Source: Arenibacter nanhaiticus (GTDB lineage: Bacteria > Bacteroidota > Bacteroidia > Flavobacteriales > Flavobacteriaceae). Taken from it: 64,000 bases of DNA. Each line of letters begins with the position of its first letter. Positions within the stretch are counted from its first letter, which is position 1. Under the pieces are notes generated by a model, which worked only from the letters and a program-made list of their open reading frames with translations, was not told where the DNA came from and ran no database searches. Position numbers and translations under genes: made by a program. The DNA lies in contig NZ_FQYX01000003.1 in the NCBI RefSeq assembly GCF_900141935.1, positions 1 to 64,000 on the forward strand, in the 5' to 3' direction. This document shows positions 1 to 7,675 of this stretch, in pieces.

Positions 1-349
1 TTCCATTGAAGAAATACAGGTAGATCTGGATGGCTGGTTGCAGTATTACAATAATGAAAGAACCCACACAGGAAAGCACTGTTTTGGAAAAACACCGATG
101 CAGACCCTACTGGACAGCAAATATTTGGCTGATGAAAAAATGTTGGATTTACAATCCGATAAAATTGTACCTTTATTAGAGGCAGGTAAAGCGGAAACAG
201 GCTCTGGTGGAGACCAACCTGTCAGGAATAACCTGTCCGACGACTGGAATGGTCAGGGGGCTCCAAACGAGCCCCTAAACCAAAATTATTCCAAGAGTCA
301 AAATGCCTAAAAAAACTCTTAACTGTCAGACGAAATCGTAGCTATTACA
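1..349 (+). mobile_element. Right end of an IS481-family insertion sequence (partial)
   Basis: The window opens inside an insertion sequence. It carries the C-terminal part of a transposase (stop at 310) followed by a short non-coding end. The element appears to stop at the ACA at 347-349: on the minus strand the sequence from 349 begins TGT, matching the TGT...ACA termini usual for IS481 elements, and the interrupted LytTR gene resumes immediately beyond at 350. The left end and any target duplication lie outside the window. The boundary is inferred from where the neighbouring protein homology breaks and was not checked against an intact copy. Confidence 0.7.
2..310 (+). CDS. IS481-family transposase, C-terminal fragment (5' end outside window)
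   Basis: The open frame enters from the window edge. It contains the end of a DDE integrase core with the motif YYNNERTHTGKHCFGKTPMQ, typical of the C-terminus of IS481-type transposases, where a Tyr-Asn-x-x-Arg-x-His block is followed by G(R/K)TPM. The last 50 or so residues are a low-complexity Asn/Gly-rich tail. The catalytic Asp residues lie upstream of the window. The gene moves its own element by DDE chemistry; whether this copy is intact cannot be judged. Confidence 0.8.
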   Translation, partial: SIEEIQVDLDGWLQYYNNERTHTGKHCFGKTPMQTLLDSKYLADEKMLDLQSDKIVPLLEAGKAETGSGGDQPVRNNLSDDWNGQGAPNEPLNQNYSKSQNA

Positions 350-985
350 ATTAATGATATACGAATGATGTATTCTGAAAAAATAATTAGGATCTAAAAT
401 TGAACTATATTCTCCCAAATTTCTGCTCGACATTATTTTTTTTTCTCCTATAATGTGAAAACTAGTATATTTTCCTTCTGCTTTGCAAAAAATAATTTCT
501 GCCATTGGAATGAGTTCAATTTTGTCCAATGATGCAACGGCTACATAGTCATTGCTCTGGTTCTGAGTATTCAGAATATTGATATTGTTTATTTTTTGAT
601 CCTGATAACTCTGTTCCATTTGAATTGATTTAATCACTTTATAAATGGCTATGATAACGTTATTAAATTCTATTGGTTTTAGTATAAAATCAACCGCATT
701 ATATCTAAAAGCTTTTACCGCGTCATGTTCATAATCAGAGATAAACACTATTTTAGGGATTTTAAAATCTAATTGATCCAGCATTTCAAAAAACGAATTA
801 TTTTTAAATGGGATGTCTAAAAAAATGACATCAGGCCTTTTTAACTTAATCATGTTAATGCCCTCATTTAATAAAGACGTACTCCCAATTATTTTCATAA
901 TCATAAAGTTTTCCTCAACGAATTTTTCTAAAAAAACCAGAGTGTCTTTATTTTCATTAATAATTATGGAATTAATTTGGACCAT
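326..985 (-). pseudogene. LytTR-family response regulator truncated by an IS
   Basis: The N-terminal receiver domain is about residues 3-120, with phospho-acceptor Asp57 in VIFLDIPF and a KP switch motif. It is followed by a LytTR DNA-binding domain from about 150. The LytTR domain is cut short: after FFRIHHSYIIN the native sequence ends, and the last seven residues plus the stop are encoded by the end of the adjacent insertion sequence (326-349). Roughly 30 residues that complete the LytTR beta-fold and DNA contacts are missing, so DNA binding is probably lost. It lies 126 bp downstream of a receiver/kinase pair on the same strand and may have been their output. The protein could still be made with a working receiver. 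Confidence 0.8.
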
Positions 986-1111
986 TTTTTTAGTATATTT
1001 TATCTAAAGAATATAGTAATAAGGTGTTTTGACCCCTTTTATCTCGAGCTTAGTGGAAATAGAAAGATTTCTATTTCTTGACTATATTTGTTGGAAATTA
1101 GTTTTATAAAC

Positions 1112-1513
1112 TTATAAAATATTGTCGAGAAATTCTTTGGTAATAGATTTAACATGGAAAGCAACGACATTTAAGTCTTCATTTGCTCGTTTAATATCAT
1201 TTGGATCGATTGAGGACGATACCATATAGACTCTACACTGTTTTTTAAATCCTGATGATAATTTATCATATTCTGCCATAAATTCAAATCCAGTCATTTT
1301 GGGCATAAAGATATCTAAGAAAATAACTTGAGGTAAACCGTGGAGATCGCACTGTTTTTCTTGTAAAAACTCCAATGCTTTTATGGCAGATTGGTACTGG
1401 TCAATCTTCTCTCCAAAATTATGTTTTGTTATAAGTCTTGCGGTAATATAAAGGTCCATAGGGTTGTCATCAATAATCATCACCCTTTGAAATTTTGATT
1501 TAGACTCTAACAT
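1112..1513 (-). CDS. Single-domain response regulator (CheY/Rcp1-like)
   Basis: This 133-residue protein consists only of a receiver domain. It has acidic residues Asp15-Asp16, phospho-acceptor Asp67 in VIFLDIFMPKMTG, the Ser run of VYMVSSS in the switch region, and a Lys in FHVKSIT. No output domain follows. The start overlaps the end of the upstream kinase gene by 7 bp, so the two are translationally coupled and this is the obvious phosphotransfer partner of the multi-PAS kinase. Receivers of this kind usually act by protein contact or as phosphorelay intermediates; the downstream target is unknown. Confidence 0.9.
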   Translation of the reverse strand: MLESKSKFQRVMIIDDNPMDLYITARLITKHNFGEKIDQYQSAIKALEFLQEKQCDLHGLPQVIFLDIFMPKMTGFEFMAEYDKLSSGFKKQCRVYMVSSSIDPNDIKRANEDLNVVAFHVKSITKEFLDNIL

Positions 1514-4500
1514 ATTTTAAAATTTTTTAGTATTATTTCAAAAGTAGTACCAGTTTTTACTTGGGAACAGACATTGATGGAGCCTTCTAATTTGTCGATA
1601 GTATCTTTTACAATGTATAATCCAATTCCAGAACCTTCTGCTTTACTAGATATGCGAAAAAACATATCAAATATTTTTTCTTGATATTCTAAGGGAATTC
1701 CTATTCCATTATCAGATACCTTAAGTTGGAGTATGTTGTCATCTGAAATTGCCTTTACGCTAATAAATTTATCCGAATTACAATCTTTATGATATTTAAT
1801 GGCATTGGAAATAAGGTTTTCCAGAATTGTTTTAAAACGGAACTTGTCAGAATAAAAAGTTGAGTTCTCTTTAACATCAATGTCAAAACTAATTCCTTGT
1901 GCGTTGGCTATGTTTTGAAGACTTAGAACAATATCTGCGATGGTTTCCTTGATAGGGATTGTCTGTATTTCCAAATCGGTTCGATTATTCCTGGAATAAC
2001 TTAATATCTTTCTTGTAAACTCATCAAGTCGGTTTATGTTGTTCTTAATCATCTGAACATGTTCCAGAGTTTCTGGTTCTTTAGTTTCATCTTCAATTAT
2101 TGAAGCAAGTCCTTGAATAGAAGTTAACGGACTGCGTAGATCATGAGAAACACTATACACAAAACGGTCTAATTCTTTGTTTGTTTTTAAAAGTTCATGA
2201 TTTTGCTTTTCAAGGATCAGTTCTGCATTTTTACGTTCTGTAATGTCGAAGCGAGTGGCAACATATTGATAAGGTTTGCCTTTAGAATTGAGAAAAGGTG
2301 TTATGGTAGTATCAACCCAATAGTAACTGCCGTCTTTTGCTTTGTTTCTTAATTCCCCTTTCCAAGTTTCGCCATGGGCTATTGTTTTCCAGAGGTTTCT
2401 GATGTATTCTTTAGAATGATAATCTGAACTAATAATTTTGTGGTCTTGTCCGATTAATTCATCCTTACTATATTTAGAAATTTTACAGAAGTTTTCATTG
2501 GCATGTACAATTATTCCTTTTTGATCTGTAATTCCTACAATACTAGATTCATCTAAAGCGAATTTATAATCGGCGAGTTCTCTGTTGCGAAGCTCTAAAT
2601 CCTTTTGAACGGCTCTGCTTTCGGTAAGGTCGGTCAGAACATTCACGGCACCTGTAACTTTGCCTGAAGAATCAATATAGGGAACGACATGGGGAAGTAT
2701 AAAGCGTGTTTCCCCTTTTGCATTTTCGATAGTTCCTGCATAACCAGATACAGTTCTGGCTTCCTCCAAGGCAATAGCCATGGGGGTCATGTGCCTAGGG
2801 ATTATTTGCCCATCCTGGCTTGTTATTTTTTTGAAAACGCAAAATAAATCCTTTCCTATTTCCGGTTCTTTTCCCCATAATCTAACCGCTGCATTATTGA
2901 AACATGTTATTTTTCCTTCTGCATCACAAGAGTAGGCTGCAATAGGTAATTCATTTATTAATTGGCGATATAGTTTCTCACTTTCTTCAATCTTCTTACG
3001 TGACAAAACTTGTTCAGTGACATCAATAGAGAAAACAAAAATACCATCAATATTGCCATCAAGGTCTCTATGTGCCTGATAGAGAAAGTTGAGGTACTTG
3101 TCGGTAAGCTCTCCATTTCCCTCTAAGTCGAATTTGACCAGCTTTTCATTTGCAATGTATGATTCACCTGTAATATATACGGTATTCAAAAGTTCAAAAA
3201 TCCCCTGCTCTTTTAATTCTGGTAATACTTCCTTTACCGATTTCCCGATAATATCTTTTTTACCGATTAATTCAAGATATAATGGATTGGCTAGTTCAAA
3301 AATATGATTTGGACCTTTTAAAATGGTCATACAGGCTGGAGAGAGGTTGTAAACATCTAAAAATCGTTGCCTTTCTACTTCATAGGCTTTCTCTATTCTT
3401 TTTTTCTCCGAGATATCCTTGGCCGTACAATAGAATAATTTTTCGTCCTCATCCCATTTGGCACTCCACATAGTGTATACAATGGTTCCATTTTTATGTA
3501 TAATTCTGTTTTCGAAAGTCCTCACCGGTTTTCCATTCTTGATTTCAGTATCAGTTTGAATGGTAGCTTCTTGATCTTCTAGAACTATAAATCGAAGATA
3601 ATTTTTACCAATTAATTCACGGGGTTCATACCCCCAAGAACTTTTGCAAGCAGCACTTATCTGGACGAACCTGTTCTCTTCATTAATGGTACATATAACA
3701 TCCAAAGAAGAGTCCATTATTTTATTAAGGTCATTTATGGCATCTTGCAGATCCGTGGTTGTTTTGGCTAATTTTTTTTGGTTTTCTTTAAATTTCGATA
3801 AATCACGAATTGTCAATGAAATTCTTTCTTTCCCAAAAGTATCTTTAAACATAACCGAGGTTACCATAGCTGGAAATCTAGTGCCATCTTTCCGTACTAA
3901 TCCTAACTCACCTTTGCACCTTCCTTTCTCAATACGTTCTCTTATAAATCTTGGTAAATTGACATCCGTCAAATCGACAATATCGGATCGATGCCGTTTT
4001 GCAAGCTCTTGCACTGTCATTTGTAACATTTCACATGCTGCAGGATTAGCAGAAAGGACATAACCATCTGTATTCGCAATAAGAATGGCTTCCATAGAAT
4101 TATCAAATATGGCCTGTAACCAGGCTTCTTTTTTAGATAATTTTATTTTACAGGAGTGATCATTATCCCTTTGTTTTAGTAGTACATCGTTATTGGTGTT
4201 ACAACTTTTCTTTAGAGCTCTGGATAATTTATGAGGTAAACTTGAGATGTTTTGTTTCAATACAATATCCGTCACACCTTGTTTGAGTAGTTCAATACAG
4301 CTATCTATCTCTATATGTTCTGATATAATTATAAATGGGATTGAGGGATACAATTTATTTCTAATTTGCAATGCTTCAATTCCGCTACAGTCCAACAAAG
4401 AATACCCAGAGAGTATAATGTCAGGACTTAAATTAAGTACTGCACTCTCTAATGCATCAATTAATTTTATACTTTTAATGATGTAGTTGAAATCAACATC

Positions 4501-4569
4501 ATTTATATTGCTTCTAATCAAATCAATTTCAACCGGAGCATTTTCTAATAATAATACTTTAATTATCAT
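1507..4569 (-). CDS. Multi-PAS sensor histidine kinase with degenerate N-terminal receiver
   Basis: The protein has 1020 residues and no membrane segments, so it is probably a cytosolic sensor. The order is a receiver-like domain (about 1-125), five PAS/PAC modules (about 148-265, 275-395, 405-520, 530-650, 660-780), then HisKA with His809 in SVSHDLRSPL, then a HATPase with N-box and DNGIGIP and GSGIGLYIV ATP-lid motifs. The receiver-like domain has Gly55 where the phospho-acceptor Asp should be (IILSGYSLL) and lacks the usual acidic pair (Glu9-Asn10), so it is probably a pseudo-receiver that binds a partner. The kinase overlaps and presumably phosphorylates the single-domain receiver downstream. 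The signal sensed cannot be read from the sequence. Confidence 0.92.
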   Translation of the reverse strand: MIIKVLLLENAPVEIDLIRSNINDVDFNYIIKSIKLIDALESAVLNLSPDIILSGYSLLDCSGIEALQIRNKLYPSIPFIIISEHIEIDSCIELLKQGVTDIVLKQNISSLPHKLSRALKKSCNTNNDVLLKQRDNDHSCKIKLSKKEAWLQAIFDNSMEAILIANTDGYVLSANPAACEMLQMTVQELAKRHRSDIVDLTDVNLPRFIRERIEKGRCKGELGLVRKDGTRFPAMVTSVMFKDTFGKERISLTIRDLSKFKENQKKLAKTTTDLQDAINDLNKIMDSSLDVICTINEENRFVQISAACKSSWGYEPRELIGKNYLRFIVLEDQEATIQTDTEIKNGKPVRTFENRIIHKNGTIVYTMWSAKWDEDEKLFYCTAKDISEKKRIEKAYEVERQRFLDVYNLSPACMTILKGPNHIFELANPLYLELIGKKDIIGKSVKEVLPELKEQGIFELLNTVYITGESYIANEKLVKFDLEGNGELTDKYLNFLYQAHRDLDGNIDGIFVFSIDVTEQVLSRKKIEESEKLYRQLINELPIAAYSCDAEGKITCFNNAAVRLWGKEPEIGKDLFCVFKKITSQDGQIIPRHMTPMAIALEEARTVSGYAGTIENAKGETRFILPHVVPYIDSSGKVTGAVNVLTDLTESRAVQKDLELRNRELADYKFALDESSIVGITDQKGIIVHANENFCKISKYSKDELIGQDHKIISSDYHSKEYIRNLWKTIAHGETWKGELRNKAKDGSYYWVDTTITPFLNSKGKPYQYVATRFDITERKNAELILEKQNHELLKTNKELDRFVYSVSHDLRSPLTSIQGLASIIEDETKEPETLEHVQMIKNNINRLDEFTRKILSYSRNNRTDLEIQTIPIKETIADIVLSLQNIANAQGISFDIDVKENSTFYSDKFRFKTILENLISNAIKYHKDCNSDKFISVKAISDDNILQLKVSDNGIGIPLEYQEKIFDMFFRISSKAEGSGIGLYIVKDTIDKLEGSINVCSQVKTGTTFEIILKNFKIC

Positions 4570-5360
4570 TTATAAAAGTTTCTTTTTTAGTGTTTGCTTT
4601 TACAAGCAAAACTTGTTTTAAGCAGTTGAAAGAATGTGTGTCTTTTACATTCCGAAAAAGGTTGAATTTTAGTGAGGCAGTCCGAAGCAGGTCTAGATTA
4701 AAAATCTAACTCAAATAATAAGTTGAAATTCTTAGAACGGTTACAAAATCATTCGTGTTCGAAATTAGGTTTTTATTTTTCATTTAGATAGTCAAAATTA
4801 ATAAGCCATAAGATTTTTGTAATAGGTGTGTTGACATAGAGATATCTGGAATTGAAGTTCCTTTATCACTTTAATAATTTTAAAAAAACAGGATCATGTT
4901 TGACAGCATCCAATACCCTAGGCGGCTATTAAAAACCTTTAAGAAGATTATTAAGGTGATACAAAAGGAATAATGAAAGTCTCAAACAATAAGGTTAAGA
5001 AAATGAACGATTTATTAAATACCACTAAGCCCCATAAAGTTCCGGACGAATAGTATGTTCGGTTAATAGAACGTGCAGAGAAGAAATACGGTTCCGTAAA
5101 GAATCTGGTTTTCAGGAAGCGTTTTTCAGTGAGCTTAGAATAAGAATTCAAAATGTTTCATAGTGGGCTAGTGAGCGTCTTCTATCCCATTCTACATGAT
5201 ACCCTGTTTACGCTGGCCGGTACGGGCGTCACACTCGTGCCCGTACAGAAAATATTAGGTGAAGTTACTAGATTTTTACATTGCTCAATTTTAAAATCAA
5301 CTCATTCTTAAATTAATTCATTGGTACATTTCCACATGGATCCTATTATAACATTAATCC
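4570..5360. other. Intergenic stretch without a supported gene
   Basis: About 790 bp between the kinase start and the structured-RNA candidate. A plus-strand frame around 5001-5140 reads a Lys/Arg-rich peptide interrupted by one stop (LIERAEKKYGSVKNLVFRK) that could be a scrap of a mobile-element protein, but it is too short and broken to assign. Promoters of the kinase operon are expected near 4570-4700; no clear TTTG/TAnnTTTG pair was seen. Confidence 0.4.
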
Positions 5361-5441
5361 CGCGTTAGGGACCGTAGCGGCATCCCCGCAGCAAGGCAAG
5401 GGATATAGCGAAGTGCCCGACCGCCGAAGGGGGTAACGCCC
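5361..5441 (+). ncRNA. Conserved-looking structured RNA element, flavo-1-like
   Basis: A GC-rich island in AT-rich surroundings. An outer helix pairs GCGTTA (5362-5367) with TAACGC (5434-5439). An inner helix pairs ATCCC (5382-5386) with GGGAT (5400-5404), and there is a possible third CCC/GGG hairpin near 5416-5431. Single-stranded segments such as TAGCGGC, ATATAGCG and GCCCGACC resemble a recurrent intergenic motif of Flavobacteria that I associate with the Rfam flavo-1 family. The identification is from memory, the strand is uncertain because the helices are symmetric, and no function is known. It lies just past the 3' end of the LytTR regulator gene. Confidence 0.5.
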
Positions 5442-5478
5442 AAATAATGGTGCTAAAAACTATGGATATACAGGGAAA

Positions 5479-6243
5479 TTAGAAATCTAACCACTGCTTA
5501 AAAGCTTTGATCTCTGTTTTGCTTAGGATTATTTTGTCCTTTTTTGGGGCTGTCGGACTTAGGACTACTTCTAGTTTAAGGTTGCTGTGTTTGATGATTC
5601 TTTTCACTGAATCTATGTGTACGACATAGTTCCTGTTTATTTTAAAAAAGAGGGTAGGGTCTAATTTGGTAATGACCTCTTTGATAGTGCTGTTGTAAAT
5701 ATAGTTCTCTCCGTGTTGCGTATATAGGAACAAATGCTTTCCTTCTGCGTAAAAATAAGCGGTTTCTTGGGTGGTAATGGAAATGAACTGATGCCCCTGT
5801 TGTACCAAAAAACGTTGTTGGTAAGTGGTTTTAAGGTGATTTAATGCCTGATTTACCAAGGCATAGGTTTCTTCACCTTGGTATTTTTCTTTAATGACCG
5901 TAAACTTTTCCAAAGCTTCCATTAAGGCGTCTTCATCAAAGGGTTTCAGAAGGTAATCTATGGTAAAATGTTTAAAAGCTTTAAGGGCGTATTCGTCATA
6001 GGCCGTAGTAAAAATAATAGGGGCCGTTATGGCAACAGCTTCCAGGATTTCTAGGCTGGTACCGTCTTCGAGGTGAATGTCCATAAAGACCAAATCGGGC
6101 ATGGTGGCCTTAAAATAAGCAATGGCTTCTTTTACGGATCCCATGCTAACTACCTCACGTACCGGAATCAATTGCTGCTGCAGTAAAATCCCCTTCAAAT
6201 AATTTGCAGCTAATTCTTCATCCTCTATGATGGCAACCTTCAT
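5479..6243 (-). CDS. LytTR-family response regulator of the protease/SusCD locus
   Basis: A receiver domain (1-120, phospho-acceptor Asp55 in LVFMDIHLEDG, KPF switch motif) is followed by a complete LytTR DNA-binding domain ending FKQWLDF. The start at 6243 (MKVAIIEDEE) is chosen over an upstream in-frame ATG at 6291 because a -7 box (TACTTTTG on the minus strand, 6267-6274) lies between them. It is 254 residues with the ATG at 6243. The gene sits downstream of SusD but beyond a strong terminator, so it can be expressed separately. Its partner is very probably the LytS-type kinase at 13696-15270 at the other end of the same block. Confidence 0.92.
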   Translation of the reverse strand: MKVAIIEDEELAANYLKGILLQQQLIPVREVVSMGSVKEAIAYFKATMPDLVFMDIHLEDGTSLEILEAVAITAPIIFTTAYDEYALKAFKHFTIDYLLKPFDEDALMEALEKFTVIKEKYQGEETYALVNQALNHLKTTYQQRFLVQQGHQFISITTQETAYFYAEGKHLFLYTQHGENYIYNSTIKEVITKLDPTLFFKINRNYVVHIDSVKRIIKHSNLKLEVVLSPTAPKKDKIILSKTEIKAFKQWLDF

Positions 6244-6266
6244 TGTTGATCTTTTTTTTGATACCT

Positions 6267-6274
6267 CAAAAGTA
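6267..6274 (-). promoter_or_regulatory. -7 box of the LytTR regulator gene
   Basis: The minus-strand sequence TACTTTTG matches the Bacteroidota -7 consensus TAnnTTTG exactly. It lies 24 bp from the chosen ATG and just downstream of the SusD terminator. A matching -33 TTTG at normal spacing was not found. Confidence 0.5.
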
Positions 6275-6300
6275 TAAAATTCAAAATTCATGCATTAAAA

Positions 6301-6323
6301 AAGCCCGGTAAAATACCGGGCTT
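6301..6323 (-). terminator. Intrinsic terminator after susD
   Basis: A perfect 10-bp stem (AAGCCCGGTA at 6301-6310 against TACCGGGCTT at 6314-6323) with a 3-nt loop. On the minus strand it is followed by six T residues. It separates the susD stop (6346) from the LytTR regulator gene. Confidence 0.88.
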
Positions 6324-6345
6324 TAATTAAAAGGGCAAACTTATA

Positions 6346-7665
6346 TTATAAATCGGGATTATTAAGCTTGGCATCCGCAGGATATAATAAGGTATATCTG
6401 GGGTCGTTTTTGTCCAAAGTATAAGTGTCCCCATTAAAGGTATGTTTGATTTCCTGTTGGGTCGTCCTCCGTAAATCGAACCATTTATGTCCTTCTAAGG
6501 CCAATTCTTTAGCTCTTTCATCGTAAAGTGACCCCTCGTATGCCTCTGCAGACATATTGCTAATGGCAGTTTCCATACTAGGCATATGCTCTTTGGTATA
6601 CCTGTTTCTCAATAAACTCAATAATACCTCTTTAGAAGCTTCGGTTTTCCCTGTTTTTAACAAGGATTCGGCTTTTATTAAGTACAATTCGGCTACTCTA
6701 AAGGAGCATTTAAATTTTTGATCCCCGCCCTTGTTCGATTTATATCTAGAACCGTCTTGTACAAAGTAAAGGCCAAAACGAAGGTCATTGTCTTGGTCAT
6801 AGGTATTGATAAAGTCATTGTCTATATAGGCGGCATTGTTTAAAGAGGCCTGATATACGTCTTCCAAGGCCAATATAGATTCTGGGGAGTCAAAGCTATT
6901 CGGCAGGCTAGGGGTGGTATTTAAATCTACCAAGCTGTTGTTGTAGCTCAAGGCCTTATCAGCCGCTTCCAAGGCTTTTTTCCACTGGTTCATATATAAG
7001 AGTACTCTTGCTTCAAGGGCAAAAATGGCCGCCTTAGAAAAGCGATAGTTAAGACCTAATACTTGGGTATCCGTATTAAGTCGGTTTTTTGCCGCTTCAA
7101 TATCTGTCAATACTTGTTGGTACACCTCTTGAACCGAGACCGCTTTAAAGACTTGCTCCAAATCTACTTCTAAGGCCAAAGGCACGGCTTTGTCATTGGC
7201 AGCAGTAGCATGATCGTAAGGCTTCCCGTAAAGGTTTGCCAAATCAAAATAAGCATAGGCCCTTAAGGCATGGGCTTCCCCAAGAAGTTGCTCCTTTTCA
7301 GCGGATGCCGTAATGGATGTTTCCCCTTCGTTGATAATGTGATTGGTGTAAAAAATAGTGTTGTAGAACTGTATCCACGGGTATGCGCCCGTTTGGGGAT
7401 CTGCATCGGTATCTTTCCAGATATAAATGTCCTTATAATATGGGGCATCCGTACTGTACTCATTTAATTGCAGTTCATCTGTTCTAAAAGCGAGTCTAGA
7501 TTTGTGTCGTGGAAAGGCCTGGTAGGCAGTGGTGATCAAGGCTCTGTTTTCTTCCAATGTTTTTGGAATGACCTTGCCTTCGGGTTCGATATCGAGATAC
7601 TTATCGCAAGCGGTAAAGCTCATGGCCAAAATTAAGGCTAAGGGTATGTAAAAAAACTTTTTCAT
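6346..7665 (-). CDS. SusD/RagB-family nutrient-binding outer-membrane lipoprotein
   Basis: This 439-residue protein has a lipoprotein signal (MKKFFYIPLALILAMSFTAC) and the SusD-like start DKYLDIEPEGKVIPKT. The helical TPR-like scaffold is visible from 100 to 215 (RAYAYFDLANLYGKPYD), and the C-terminus carries the usual ELALEGHKWFDLRR block. It is at the short end for SusD proteins. Family members sit as a lid on the paired SusC transporter and capture oligomeric ligand. It lies 10 bp downstream of susC in a minus-strand operon with a metzincin, so peptide or protein fragments are the likeliest ligand; this is inferred from context. Confidence 0.93.
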   Translation of the reverse strand: MKKFFYIPLALILAMSFTACDKYLDIEPEGKVIPKTLEENRALITTAYQAFPRHKSRLAFRTDELQLNEYSTDAPYYKDIYIWKDTDADPQTGAYPWIQFYNTIFYTNHIINEGETSITASAEKEQLLGEAHALRAYAYFDLANLYGKPYDHATAANDKAVPLALEVDLEQVFKAVSVQEVYQQVLTDIEAAKNRLNTDTQVLGLNYRFSKAAIFALEARVLLYMNQWKKALEAADKALSYNNSLVDLNTTPSLPNSFDSPESILALEDVYQASLNNAAYIDNDFINTYDQDNDLRFGLYFVQDGSRYKSNKGGDQKFKCSFRVAELYLIKAESLLKTGKTEASKEVLLSLLRNRYTKEHMPSMETAISNMSAEAYEGSLYDERAKELALEGHKWFDLRRTTQQEIKHTFNGDTYTLDKNDPRYTLLYPADAKLNNPDL

Positions 7666-7675
7666 TTTCTGGTTT

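Noticed and set aside
3644-4063. Plus-strand open frame antisense to the multi-PAS kinase
   Set aside because: Shadow of the kinase reading frame; no family features.
4991-5140. Short plus-strand peptide with one stop, possibly from a mobile element
   Set aside because: Too short and interrupted to assign to any family.
4951-5151. Minus-strand open frame of 66 codons
   Set aside because: No conserved features, lies opposite the broken plus-strand peptide; probably chance.
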